This document shows positions 42,593-51,212 of a DNA stretch of 64,000 nucleotides, one piece after another. The notes beneath the pieces are model-generated. The model searched no databases, was not told the DNA's origin, and saw only the letters and a program-made list of their open reading frames with translations. Source of the stretch: Saccharopolyspora aridisoli (lineage in GTDB: Bacteria; Actinomycetota; Actinomycetes; Mycobacteriales; Pseudonocardiaceae); NCBI RefSeq assembly GCF_004348445.1, contig NZ_SMKV01000007.1:1-64000 (forward strand), given 5' to 3'. Position numbers and translations under genes: made by a program. The first letter of the stretch is position 1, and every line of letters starts with the position of its first letter.

Positions 42593-43258
42593 GTGATCGA
42601 GGTGCGCGACCTCCATGACTGGCCGACGACCGAGGCCGAAGCCGTGGCCATCCAGGAGCGACTGCGGCCGCTGGTCCGCACGGACGGCGAGCCGGCCGAG
42701 GTGCGCACGGCCGCAGGGCTGGACGTGGACTACCGCGAATCCGCGGATGAACTCGTCGCCGCTGTGACTGTCCTGGACGTGGCCACCGCGTCCGTTGTGG
42801 ACAGCGCAGTCGTCCGAGGTCGCACCGATTTCCCCTACGTTCCAGGCCTGTTCGCCTTCCGCGAGGCCCCCGCGCTGATCAGGGCGCTGCAGGAGCTCGC
42901 GGTCGTCCCGGACGTCCTGGTCTGCGACGGTCAAGGCCTGGCCCACCCCCGCCGCTTCGGCCTCGCCTGCCACCTCGGCGTCCTCACCGACCTGCCCGCG
43001 ATCGGCGTCGGCAAGACCCCCATGAGCCACTACGACCCACCGGGCGAGAAGCGAGGTGACTGGACCCCGCTCGACATGGACGGCGACGAGGTGGGCAGAG
43101 CCCTGCGAACCCGAACAGGCGTGAAACCGGTCTTCGTCTCGATCGGCCACCGCTACGCGCTCCAGCCGGCCTGCGACCTCGTGCTCCGCCTGACCCCGAA
43201 CTACCGCCTCCCCGAAACGACCCGAACCGCAGACCGCCTCGGCCGCCAATCCACCTGA
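42593..43258 (+). CDS. nfi: Endonuclease V
   Basis: A 221-residue nuclease that nicks DNA (or RNA) near deaminated adenine (inosine). Motifs: GLDVDY with the first catalytic Asp near residue 43, FPYVPGLFAFREAP, DVLVCDGQGLAHPRRFGLACHL, split here as DVLVCDGQG and HPRRFG, and AIGVGKT. Full family length. GTG 42593 opens the conserved region. It stands alone on the plus strand within the accessory insertion, between gene remnants, and may have arrived with it. Confidence 0.92.
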   Translation: MIEVRDLHDWPTTEAEAVAIQERLRPLVRTDGEPAEVRTAAGLDVDYRESADELVAAVTVLDVATASVVDSAVVRGRTDFPYVPGLFAFREAPALIRALQELAVVPDVLVCDGQGLAHPRRFGLACHLGVLTDLPAIGVGKTPMSHYDPPGEKRGDWTPLDMDGDEVGRALRTRTGVKPVFVSIGHRYALQPACDLVLRLTPNYRLPETTRTADRLGRQST

Positions 43259-43333
43259 CCCCAAGCCCGACCCCCGGCCGAGAAGAGTCCACCCCCAACC
43301 CCTGCACGGCCCTGCCTCCGCACACGAAGTGAC

Positions 43334-43401
43334 CGGATTTCAGTGGAACTCAGGGTCCCGATTTCCACTGAAACCAGGTACCCGATCTCCACTGAAATCC
43401 G
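43334..43401. repeat. Triple inverted-repeat element (TTTCCACTGAAA type)
   Basis: CGGATTTCAGTGGA (43334-43347) is exactly inverted at 43388-43401, and a third related copy ATTTCCACTGAAACC lies between them at 43361-43375. A further palindrome TTTCACC-A-GGTGAAA follows at 43414-43428. The layout is like a small palindromic element or a tandem operator; no gene is directly controlled that I can see. Confidence 0.55.
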
Positions 43402-43469
43402 ATCACCACGACGTTTCACCAGGTGAAATAGGGTCCAGGTGGGACGGCGGTCGTCGTGCGGGAGGGGAA

Positions 43470-43675
43470 GTGCACAAGTCGGCCGCGGGCGGGCCGTGCG
43501 GCTCGCTGTCGAGCTCGTCCTCGTTCAGACGGATCATCTGGGCGAAGTCGGTCGCCTCGGAGACTGCGCCGCTGTCCGTGACATCAAGGACCTCGAGGGC
43601 GGCTATTTCACCTTCAACCCCACCCAGTGGGCAATCTTCCTCAACGCGGTGAAGTCCGACCGCTTCACCAACTGA
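43470..43675 (+). pseudogene. Degenerate DUF397 gene
   Basis: The C-terminal part is clear: GDCAAVRDIKDLEGGYFTF, then NPTQWAIFLNAVKSDRF, ending at 43675. The expected N-terminal W-x-K-S-S motif appears only in another frame (VHKSAAGGPCGS from about 43470), so an indel splits the gene. No XRE partner lies nearby. Confidence 0.5.
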
Positions 43676-43686
43676 CCACAACAACG

Positions 43687-43720
43687 GTGGCCCCCAAACC
43701 CAGCACCGGTTCGGGGCCAC
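43687..43720. terminator. Hairpin between convergent remnants
   Basis: GTGGCCCC (43687-43694) pairs with GGGGCCAC (43713-43720) across an 18-base loop, between the DUF397 remnant and the convergent YwqK-like remnant. Confidence 0.45.
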
Positions 43721-43753
43721 TTCGGCTTCGCAGCGCCGCCTCGGCGTCCGCTC

Positions 43754-44085
43754 CTAGCGGCGGGGTGGTGAGCCAACGTAGTCCTCGGTCAGCTCGCCCG
43801 CTTCGCTCCAGCGCTGCCGCTTCACCAGGTCACCGAACTCGTTGAACTCTTCGTACCTGGCGAGCTGGCCGGTCTGGAACCATTCACGCCATTCGCCTAC
43901 CGCTTTTCCGTGATCGCACTGGCTTCCAGCCGCTTCTGTCCGCCGGGGAACCATTCTGACTGGGGGCCGTGCTCGATCCCGTTCGCAAAACTCGTCAGTT
44001 CGACCGTGCTCCCGTCCTCGGCGAAGTCGACCACTTCGCCGGTGAACGGACGCTCCTGATACGTCGTGATCATGCGATCGTCCAT
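43754..44085 (-). pseudogene. Frameshifted YwqK/MORN-repeat antitoxin-like gene
   Basis: From ATG 44085 the frame reads MDDRMITTYQERPFTGEVVD, HGPQSEWFPGGQKRLEA and stops near 43897. Another frame continues the repeat pattern: KAVGEWREWFQTGQLARYEE to AGELTEDYVGSPPRR, ending at 43754. G-x-x-x-x-W-x-x-x-G-x repeats are the MORN variant of the YwqK family, linked to toxin-antitoxin loci. One indel around 43905-43925 explains the split. It is downstream of the Imm49 gene on the same strand, at the end of the toxin operon. Confidence 0.6.
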
Positions 44086-44294
44086 CGACGTTTCCGCCCG
44101 ATTGACGCGAATGCTCTCCACCGGAGTCCTCGTCTTCCGTCGCAATCCGCTGTCGTTCTCGTTTCCGGACCGCGTCTCGGGAAAGCGTTCTTGAACGTGT
44201 TCAGGACCCGTTGGTATGGCCGGGAATCCACGGTATAGCCACGCGCAGGCGGTCGGTCCCTGAGGTGTCGGACGGCGAACTTGCGGCGGTGTGT

Positions 44295-45155
44295 TTAAAA
44301 TTGGTACTCAGTGTTTCTCGTCCCCACGACGAAACCGGACGGCAGGTATCCGGACGAAACCTCTACGGGGAGCCCGGAATCATTCGCGAGGCACGCGAAT
44401 GCCAGTGGCGCGAGCGCAATCTGGCCAACCGGGTTCGTCGCCTGAGACTCGGAGCTCGTCCAGAAGTCCCGATGGGAACGCAGAGCATCGGCGAGAGCCT
44501 GGCTGAAGCCGTCGCTGTCTCGGCCACCAAGCCTGAGAAAGGCGATGAACTGCGGGTGGAAGATATCGCTTAGGTAAGGGAGAGGTGTTTTGGAAACATG
44601 TTCGGGTGCGACGAGCCGTGATGTTTCTTCCATCTCGGCCTTCAGCTGTTCGCTGTCGTTCATGAAGTACGCCTGCAGGGCCTTGATCCAGTGGTAGATG
44701 AACTCGTCGAAATCGTCCGATTGGGCCCGCAGTGTGGATTCCTCAACCTCGCACAGCTGGCGAATTCGCTTGAAATCACGACTGATGATGGCCAGCCACA
44801 ACGCGCTCTGCCAACGATCTGCGTTGCTGTAGTGCGTCGGGCCGGTAGAAGGGACATCGTAGCTCGTGCCGTCGATGAGGCAGTCAACCGAGTCCTCGGC
44901 GGCGGTCGCCGCGGTGAAGATCGCGGAGATCGTCTGGTCGGCCGTGGTGAGGGCCTTCCACGTCTCCAGGAGGTCGGCGGTCCGATCCACTGAACACTGG
45001 TGCCCAAGGCGAATGAGTGAGATGTCCGCCAGCGTGTTCAGCTGGCTGGGAACCTTGGTGATTCCGGCAGCAAGCGTGTTGAACCCGGTGGTGAGCGCGG
45101 GAAGCTTCTTGGTTGCCTCCTGCGTGTCCGCAGGATGATTATCAATGGTAATCAT
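44295..45155 (-). CDS. Immunity 49 (Imm49)-type protein
   Basis: A 286-residue soluble helical protein. The middle DRWQSALWLAIISRDFKRIR, HWIKALQAYFMND and the C-terminal ALAPLAFACLANDSGLPVEV, then YLPSGFV, fit my memory of the Imm49 family, which neutralises toxins of polymorphic systems. Its ATG overlaps the toxin stop (ATGA, 45152-45155), as expected for a toxin-immunity pair. GC is low for the window (about 53 percent over 44581-44640), matching the toxin tip. The presumed role is to block the nuclease tip of the toxin in the producing cell. Confidence 0.72.
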   Translation of the reverse strand: MITIDNHPADTQEATKKLPALTTGFNTLAAGITKVPSQLNTLADISLIRLGHQCSVDRTADLLETWKALTTADQTISAIFTAATAAEDSVDCLIDGTSYDVPSTGPTHYSNADRWQSALWLAIISRDFKRIRQLCEVEESTLRAQSDDFDEFIYHWIKALQAYFMNDSEQLKAEMEETSRLVAPEHVSKTPLPYLSDIFHPQFIAFLRLGGRDSDGFSQALADALRSHRDFWTSSESQATNPVGQIALAPLAFACLANDSGLPVEVSSGYLPSGFVVGTRNTEYQF

Positions 45156-48100
45156 CGCTCACCTGCATCGTCGTTTTGATTTCGCAACGGGTCCAACTTG
45201 GGTGGATCCAAATCGAACTCAGTGGCCTGGTAGCCGATACTATCACCCTTGATGGTTGCTTGAACCCCGATGTATTGAACGCGCGGAGGGGTGCGGCCGT
45301 CTTCGAGGTCGAGCTGTCGAGCGAGTGAAATCCGCGTGGCGAGCTCCGGATCCGAGATGAAAAGCTTGGAAAGAACCGTGTCGAAATAGGCTGGATGCCC
45401 TTGCTGGACGCGGCGCGAGCCGGTCATGTCCCATCGATCGTCGTACGACGCGTATGGGCCCTTCGCTTCGGTGACGAGGAACTCTCCATCAACTGGCTCT
45501 CGGATCTGGTCGAATTCGTCTGCACCGCTGCGCCCGCCGGCTGATCCGACATTGGTCTGCACGGGGTCGGTGTTCGCGTCCTCCCGCCAAGTGCGCGAAA
45601 TGAAGTCGCGGCTGAAGCGGTCGGCGACCGCCTCACCGGTCTCCTCGCCCAGTTTCGTGCGGATTGTTGCATGGTACTTCTTATCCGCGACGACGTCGTC
45701 GTCCAGCGCTCGCTCGATCTCGCGTTTCGACGAGTCAGGTTGGATTTTCCCGGATTCTGCCGCCTCCGCCTTAGCTTGGTCGTATTGGGCTCGTGCGTGG
45801 TCGGCATCAGCCGCGATCGAGGGACGGTTTTCGTGGCTCAGTGGACGATCGTCGCCTTCGCGGCGGTGACGCTCCATATTCGCTTCGATCTGCTGCTCGA
45901 TGCGTTGCTGGACATCGCGCGGGTATGGAGCGGAATCTGAGCCCTTCGGGTAGTAGGGCTCAGGGGCGGGTAGGTCGTCGGCTAAGACTGGTTTGCCGTC
46001 AACGAGTTTTACGTCGAGCTTTGGCTCTCCGTACTCGTCGGTGCGCTTGCGCGTCAGCGCGCCGTTGTCGTCGCGTTGTCCAGGAAGAGCATTTCCATTC
46101 GAGTCCACGTCCTCGCGCTGCGACCGCCAGACGAGTTCGACCCTGCCATCTTTCTCGCGTCGGTAGTAATGCCGGTCGATGTAGTCAGGGTCGTTGACCT
46201 TGTCTCGGGGAGTTCTTCCCGAGCCCTCATACGGTCGATCTCGCCAGTCGCCCTCCCCGCTCTTTCCGCGGGCTTTGGCGTCATCGGGAGCGTCGCCTGG
46301 ATCCTCCCCGTCGCGGGGCGGGTGGAAGCCGTCGTTGCTGGCTGACGTCGTGGTGCCGTCGGGGTTGTGGGTGTCCCAGCCTCCGTTCGGGGGCCAGCCC
46401 GGGCGGCCGTCGGGGCCCATGTCGGAGGCGAAGACCCGGCCGTTGCCGTCGGTCCAGGCGAGGCCGCGGGGTGCGGTGACCGGGGTGCCGAGTTCGTTGG
46501 CGAGGTCTCGGGCCAGGCCGCTGGTTCCCGCGTCGCAGGAGAGGAGGCGGACCGGTTTGCTGCCGTCGAAGTTGGGGTCGCGGCGGAGCATGTCGGCGAA
46601 TTCCTTCGCGGAGAAGGTGTTGTCGCCGATGCGGACGCGGCCGTCGGGTAAGGCGTGGACGTCGACGGTGTGGTGGACGCCGTCGTCCGGGACCCGGCTC
46701 GCCAGGTCCCGCATGTTGGGGTCGTCGTGGAACGACGAGCCGGCCGGGGTCCCCTGCCGGTTGGCCTCGGCGGCGTCGATTTGCTCCTGGCGCTCCGGCG
46801 TGCCCGGATCGGCGTCCTGGTGCTGGTCGGAGTCGTCGTGGCGGTCCGGGCCGTCCTGCTTGCCATCGGTGTCGTGCGGATCGGGACCGTCGTGGTCAGG
46901 GCGCGAGGGGTTCGAGCCGTCGTCGGGGCGCTGGGTCTCCGGGCTCGTCCCGTTGGGTCGGCCGGCTTCCTCCGGGGTCGATCCGTTGGGCCGCTGACCT
47001 GGTCCTTCCGGTCGTGGTGCCGTTCCGTCGGGCCGCTGGGTCGGCGCGTCCGGGCGGGGTGTCGTGGCCTCCGGGCGTGGGGGAGTCGTGCTCGGGCCCT
47101 GCTGGGTGCGCTGCTGCGGGACACCGCCGTCCGGCCTGGTGTTCGGGCGCGACGGCGCGTCCGGGGTTGCCGGGCCCCGGGACGCGGGGCCTTGGCGGGA
47201 GGTGTCCGGGCGCGGACCCGCGTCGCCGCCCGTCGGTCGTGCTGCGGCTCCTGGAGTGCCCGCGGTGCCGGTCCAGCCACCGCTGCCACCGGGACGACCA
47301 CCACCCGCCGAAGACGTGGAACCGCCGCCGGTCGCGCCTGGAGCGCCACCGGCCACGCCGCCCATCGGGCCACCCGCCGCCGGCTGGTCGGCACGAGGTG
47401 CAGGACCTGCCGCAGCCGGGGCACCCGAGGCCGCAGGCGCCGGGGGAGCGTCCACGTTGGACGACGCGGTCGTGCTCGCCGGACTGCTCGGCGAGCGGTC
47501 GGGATCACCGGTCAGCGTGCCGCTGAACGAACTGCCGCCGGAACCACCCGAAGGCGAGCTCGGCGACGTCCCACCGCCACCGGAATGCGCCATGCCCGCG
47601 CCGGAAGTGCCTCCGCTGCCGGAGGATTCGCGCGAACCCGAGTCGCTGGTCCCGGCCGAGGGCGTCGAATCACCACCCCCGGATCGGCTGGGACCGCCGC
47701 CGTCGCCACCGGACGGCGAGCCGCTCGCATCCGAAGTGGAGGGTGCGGCCGAGCGACCGGAGTCGCCGCCGGACGACGGGGAGTCAGCGCTCGGCCCGGA
47801 ACGGGCCTCGGAGCTCGAAGAACCGCTGTCGGACGTGGGCGAGGGCGAATCGGACGAAGCGGAACGCGCCTCCGGCGCTGAGGAGCCACCGGACGACGAA
47901 CTGCTGTCCGCCGCGCTGGAACCGCCGGACGACGAGTCAGCGCCACCGGACGAGCGGTCCGAGGAGCCGGAGCCACCGGATCCGTCCGAGGAATCCGACG
48001 TGCTCGCGGTCGAAGCACCGGAGGACGACCCGCCGGAGTCCGACGAGCCGCCAGAACCCGAATCCGACGACGAACTGCGCGAACCCGACTCCGACGAGCC

Positions 48101-49366
48101 GCCGGAGTCGGAAGAGGAACTGCCGGAACTCGACGACCCGCTGTCCGAGGACGACGCGGACGTGCCGGAGTCCGAGGACGAGCTACCCGAATCCGACGAA
48201 GAACTGCTGGAACCCGACGAAGAACCGCCGGAGTCCGAGGACGAACCGCCCGAATCCGAGCCGGAGCTGCTGGAATCGGACGAGGACGACCCGGAGTCGG
48301 AAGAAGACGATCCTCCGGAGTCCGACGAGGAACCCGTGCTCGACGAACCCCCGTCGGTGTCGGGCACGTCGACGTTGCCGCCGAAGTGCTCCTTGCCCGC
48401 GCCGAGGCCGCCCATGCCGGCGCCGGTGGCGCCGCCGGACATCGCACCGGTGCCGACGTCGCCCCAGTCGATCTTGCCTTCCATGATCGCCTGCTCGGCG
48501 ACGCTGCCCACCGCGCCTTCGGCGGCGCCGAGGGCGCCTTCCTTCACGGCTTCCTTGCCGATGGACTTCGCGGCGCTCTCGGCGGCCTCACCAGCCGCGT
48601 CACCTGCGGCGTCGCCCGCCGCGCGCCCGGCGGCGGTGCCCGCGTTGCCCGCAGCGTCACCGGCCGCGTCGCCGACGGCGTCTCCGGCACCCCTGCCGAC
48701 GGACTTGCCGACGCCCTCGAAGACGCCACCCACGGCGCCGCCGATGGCGCCGCTGATCGCCGCCTCCTTGAACTTGCCTCCGTCGAGCCCGTCGCGATTG
48801 CCCATGGCGACCTGCGTGCCCTGCACCGCGAACTCGATGGCGACCGAGGTGGCGACCTCGATGGCGACGTTCTTGAGGATGCTGAACACCAACTGCTTGA
48901 AGATCTGCAGCACCACCGCCCGGGTGATGCCCTGAGCTGCGGCGATGCCGGCCGTGGAGGCGCCGAAGGTGGCCGGCGCGGCGGCGAGCATCGCGGCGAT
49001 CTGGATCGCCAGCGCGATCAGCGAGGCGATGATGGTCAGCTTGGTGTGCTCGACGTCCAGCGCTGCGTCATCGCACGAGTTGGCGAGCTTCTCGCACGCC
49101 TCCTTGAGCTTCGGCAGCGCTGATTCGCCGCCGTCGCCGATGTCCTTCCACAGCTTGGTGAACGCCTCGCCGGTCTTTCCCTCCATCGCGGACTTGACCT
49201 GCTGGGCGCCTCCGTTGGCGGAGCTCTGGACCCCGTCGATGCCGTCGGCGGCGGTGCGCCATGCGTCGGCCATCCGACGCATGGCGTCCTCGTCACCTTC
49301 GGGCCAGGATTGTCCGACGACGATCGGCAGCAGCCACTTGACCTCGTCGGGCATCTCGATGCTCAA
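45152..49366 (-). CDS. T7SS-type polymorphic toxin with PD-(D/E)xK-like nuclease tip
   Basis: A 1404-residue protein. Residues 1-115 are WXG100/CpnT-like (SWPEGDEDAMRRMADAWRTA); 116-200 are hydrophobic; 200-330 are Gly/Ala-rich. About 335-590 is a Ser/Gly/Asp linker and 600-855 a Pro/Thr/Arg linker. Residues 880-960 hold a cysteine-peptidase-like module (VHHTVDVHALPDG, then VRLLSCDAG). The C-terminal 390 residues end in a nuclease-like domain with D-E-F-D and FLVTEAKGP (E-x-K near 1296-1298). Presumably exported by an ESX system and acting on nucleic acid of rivals. TTG 49366 follows GGGAG at ten bases; ATG 49354 is possible. The tip is about 55 percent GC versus about 80 in the body. Confidence 0.82.
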   Translation of the reverse strand: MSIEMPDEVKWLLPIVVGQSWPEGDEDAMRRMADAWRTAADGIDGVQSSANGGAQQVKSAMEGKTGEAFTKLWKDIGDGGESALPKLKEACEKLANSCDDAALDVEHTKLTIIASLIALAIQIAAMLAAAPATFGASTAGIAAAQGITRAVVLQIFKQLVFSILKNVAIEVATSVAIEFAVQGTQVAMGNRDGLDGGKFKEAAISGAIGGAVGGVFEGVGKSVGRGAGDAVGDAAGDAAGNAGTAAGRAAGDAAGDAAGEAAESAAKSIGKEAVKEGALGAAEGAVGSVAEQAIMEGKIDWGDVGTGAMSGGATGAGMGGLGAGKEHFGGNVDVPDTDGGSSSTGSSSDSGGSSSSDSGSSSSDSSSSGSDSGGSSSDSGGSSSGSSSSSSDSGSSSSDSGTSASSSDSGSSSSGSSSSDSGGSSESGSRSSSSDSGSGGSSDSGGSSSGASTASTSDSSDGSGGSGSSDRSSGGADSSSGGSSAADSSSSSGGSSAPEARSASSDSPSPTSDSGSSSSEARSGPSADSPSSGGDSGRSAAPSTSDASGSPSGGDGGGPSRSGGGDSTPSAGTSDSGSRESSGSGGTSGAGMAHSGGGGTSPSSPSGGSGGSSFSGTLTGDPDRSPSSPASTTASSNVDAPPAPAASGAPAAAGPAPRADQPAAGGPMGGVAGGAPGATGGGSTSSAGGGRPGGSGGWTGTAGTPGAAARPTGGDAGPRPDTSRQGPASRGPATPDAPSRPNTRPDGGVPQQRTQQGPSTTPPRPEATTPRPDAPTQRPDGTAPRPEGPGQRPNGSTPEEAGRPNGTSPETQRPDDGSNPSRPDHDGPDPHDTDGKQDGPDRHDDSDQHQDADPGTPERQEQIDAAEANRQGTPAGSSFHDDPNMRDLASRVPDDGVHHTVDVHALPDGRVRIGDNTFSAKEFADMLRRDPNFDGSKPVRLLSCDAGTSGLARDLANELGTPVTAPRGLAWTDGNGRVFASDMGPDGRPGWPPNGGWDTHNPDGTTTSASNDGFHPPRDGEDPGDAPDDAKARGKSGEGDWRDRPYEGSGRTPRDKVNDPDYIDRHYYRREKDGRVELVWRSQREDVDSNGNALPGQRDDNGALTRKRTDEYGEPKLDVKLVDGKPVLADDLPAPEPYYPKGSDSAPYPRDVQQRIEQQIEANMERHRREGDDRPLSHENRPSIAADADHARAQYDQAKAEAAESGKIQPDSSKREIERALDDDVVADKKYHATIRTKLGEETGEAVADRFSRDFISRTWREDANTDPVQTNVGSAGGRSGADEFDQIREPVDGEFLVTEAKGPYASYDDRWDMTGSRRVQQGHPAYFDTVLSKLFISDPELATRISLARQLDLEDGRTPPRVQYIGVQATIKGDSIGYQATEFDLDPPKLDPLRNQNDDAGER

Positions 49367-49380
49367 GTGAAGTCAACTCC

Positions 49381-49710
49381 CTACCGGGGCATGTCCGAGC
49401 CGGCCTTGCCGATGCCGCCTGCGGACTGGGCGTCGCCGGACTCGGTGTCGTCGGCGGTGGCTTTGAGGTTGTCGTCGATGTCGCCGAGCGCTTTGACGAC
49501 CTTCTTCAGGCTGTCCAGCACGCTGTCGCGGCCCTTGGTGTAGTCGCCGCCGAACGTCTGGCCGGCCTCATCGTTTCCCCAGCACTCGCCTTCACCGTCC
49601 AAAGAGGACTTCAGGGTGCTCAGGACCTGATCCAGGTCGTCCCCGGAGTCGCCGATCTTCTTGCCGCCCGAGCGGATCTCCTCGGGCTGCATCCGCATCT
49701 TGCCGCTCAT
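49381..49710 (-). CDS. WXG100 family protein
   Basis: A 109-residue helical-hairpin protein. The W-G at the turn (EGECWGNDEAGQTFGGDY) is near residues 44-45, flanked by two amphipathic helices (DDLDQVLSTLKSSL and VLDSLKKVVKALGDIDDNL). The role is as a small ESX/T7SS partner, probably pairing with the N-terminal domain of the toxin encoded 14 bases downstream. ATG 49710 overlaps the stop of the YbaB-like gene by four bases. Confidence 0.85.
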   Translation of the reverse strand: MSGKMRMQPEEIRSGGKKIGDSGDDLDQVLSTLKSSLDGEGECWGNDEAGQTFGGDYTKGRDSVLDSLKKVVKALGDIDDNLKATADDTESGDAQSAGGIGKAGSDMPR

Positions 49711-50267
49711 CGGCGGCCCCCTCGGCGGTTGCTCTCCCAGTCGTCGTCCCAGTCGTCAGGCGCGGCCTGCACCTGAGGCGCGGCCGCGGCCCGCCCGGTC
49801 TGGGCCTCCTCACTGCGGCGCTGAGCGCGCTCGGCATCGGGATCGGGCGGTGTGATGAGGGGGCCGCTGTTGAGCAGACCCTGCAGCGAGGGCATCCCGG
49901 GAACCTCGGGCACGTTGGACGTGTCGGCCATCGGCTCGAACTCGGCCTGCAACCGCCGCTGCGCCGTCCCGGAGGCCTCGCGGATCACGCTGGTGATCGC
50001 CCGCGCCAGCTTCTCCGGGTTGGTGCGCTCGAACGCCTTGTCCGACAGGCGAACTTCCTGCACGGTCCCGGTCGCGTCCACGCGCACGCCGACCATGCCG
50101 TCGTCGGAGGTGACCTCGAAGGTCTGCTGCGCGGCGGTGTCCCGCTTCTCCTGGACGTCCGCGGTGCGCTTGCGCAGGTCAGCGAGCATGTCGTCGATCT
50201 GGTTCCGCAACGCGGCGTTCCGCGCCACCTTCTCGTCGCTCGACGCGTCGAAGTCCCGTCCAGACAT
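49707..50267 (-). CDS. YbaB/EbfC-like protein of a T7SS toxin operon
   Basis: A 186-residue protein with a YbaB/EbfC-type fold: coiled helix (DDMLADLRKRTADVQEKRDT), strands FEVTSDDGMVGVRVDATGTV and VQEVRLSDKAFERTNPEKLA, then helix. Residues 120-186 are a disordered Pro/Arg/Asp tail. Genes of this type, similar in fold to EspL, commonly head T7SS substrate operons, where they may act as chaperone or regulator. It is first in the operon of four, with translational overlaps, and the promoter must lie in 50268-50387. Confidence 0.82.
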   Translation of the reverse strand: MSGRDFDASSDEKVARNAALRNQIDDMLADLRKRTADVQEKRDTAAQQTFEVTSDDGMVGVRVDATGTVQEVRLSDKAFERTNPEKLARAITSVIREASGTAQRRLQAEFEPMADTSNVPEVPGMPSLQGLLNSGPLITPPDPDAERAQRRSEEAQTGRAAAAPQVQAAPDDWDDDWESNRRGGRR

Positions 50268-50387
50268 CTCCAGCCTTCCCCCGGCTCAACAGCACGCGCA
50301 GTGCGGATTTGATGGCTCCGGTCAGTTTGACGTGTGCCTCGCCGCCTCGGTGCCACCGAGCAGCACAATGCGGCCGAACGATGCATT

Positions 50388-51164
50388 TCACTGGGTCGAA
50401 CGGCCTAGCGCGATGCCGGTGGTGTCGTCCGGGAAGGGCGATCTCGCGGCCGGAAGCCGCCCTCGGCACACCTCGGCGAGGAGGGCCAGTTCCGCGTGCT
50501 GGCCTCGCACGAAGTCCGGGGTGACCGGGGTGCCGTGGCCTGGGACGACGGTTGTTGGGTTCAGGGCGAGCAGGGCGTCCACCGCGGCGGGCCAGTGCTG
50601 GGGGTGGGCGTCTTCGAAGTCCGGGGGAGCGCCTTGCTCGACGAGGTCTCCGGCGAAGACGACTGAGGCGTCGGGGACCTCGACGACCAGGTCGTGGTCG
50701 GTGTGCCCGAGGCCGGGGTGGTGCAGGCGCACCGCGCGTCCGCCCAGGTCCAGCTCCGCCGCGTCCGCGACCAGGTGGTCTGGGGGTGCCGGGATGGAGG
50801 CGGCGAGGGCGTCGGCCGTGTCGGGATCGTCCTGCTCCCGGTAGTGCTCGACCCAGCGCTCGCGCTGCGTGGAGGCGGTCCGGTCGAGGAAGCCCGGGCA
50901 CCGGTGGTGGGCCCAGACTGGTGCGGGCAAGAACGCCGAGGTGCCGAAGCAGTGGTCGAAGTGCCCGTGGGTGAGGGCGATTCGCAGGGGTGCGCGAGTG
51001 ATCTGGCGGACCGCCTCGGCCAGTTCGGCGCCCTGGCGGTGATCGCCCCGGGTGTCGACCACCAGCGCGGCATCGTCTCCGACGACGAGACCTGTGGTCA
51101 GGTCGAGTTCGGCGTGGCGGCGGGCGAAAACCCGCTCGGCCACCTCGATCCACCCGTTGCTCAC
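50388..51164 (-). CDS. MBL-fold metallo-hydrolase
   Basis: A 258-residue beta-lactamase-superfamily hydrolase. Zinc ligands: T-H-G-H-F-D-H-C (HxHxDH) near 82-88, HPGLGHTDHDLVVEV with the next His near 152, FAGDLVEQG with Asp, and VVPGHGTPV with the last His. The substrate is unknown. GTG 51164 gives a compact N-terminus; the open frame extends far upstream but without coding character. Divergent from a small membrane-protein gene, 48 bases away. Confidence 0.88.
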   Translation of the reverse strand: MSNGWIEVAERVFARRHAELDLTTGLVVGDDAALVVDTRGDHRQGAELAEAVRQITRAPLRIALTHGHFDHCFGTSAFLPAPVWAHHRCPGFLDRTASTQRERWVEHYREQDDPDTADALAASIPAPPDHLVADAAELDLGGRAVRLHHPGLGHTDHDLVVEVPDASVVFAGDLVEQGAPPDFEDAHPQHWPAAVDALLALNPTTVVPGHGTPVTPDFVRGQHAELALLAEVCRGRLPAARSPFPDDTTGIALGRSTQ

Positions 51165-51212
51165 GGGTGGATCGTAGTGCGGCTGCCGGATGATCTCTGG
51201 GAGACTTCGACG

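Noticed and set aside
43201-43419. Minus-strand ORF with ISVEIG repeats
   Set aside because: The apparent peptide repeat is only a translation of the inverted DNA repeats at 43334-43401, and the rest overlaps endonuclease V antisense.
46655-47881. Plus-strand 408-codon Arg-rich ORF
   Set aside because: Another antisense frame of the toxin linkers, dominated by Arg and Gly from GC-rich sequence.
47064-48935. Plus-strand 623-codon acidic ORF (Glu/Pro/Asp-rich)
   Set aside because: It is the antisense of the Ser- and Pro-rich linkers of the toxin; it has no ribosome site and no domain, and the toxin frame is clearly the coding one.
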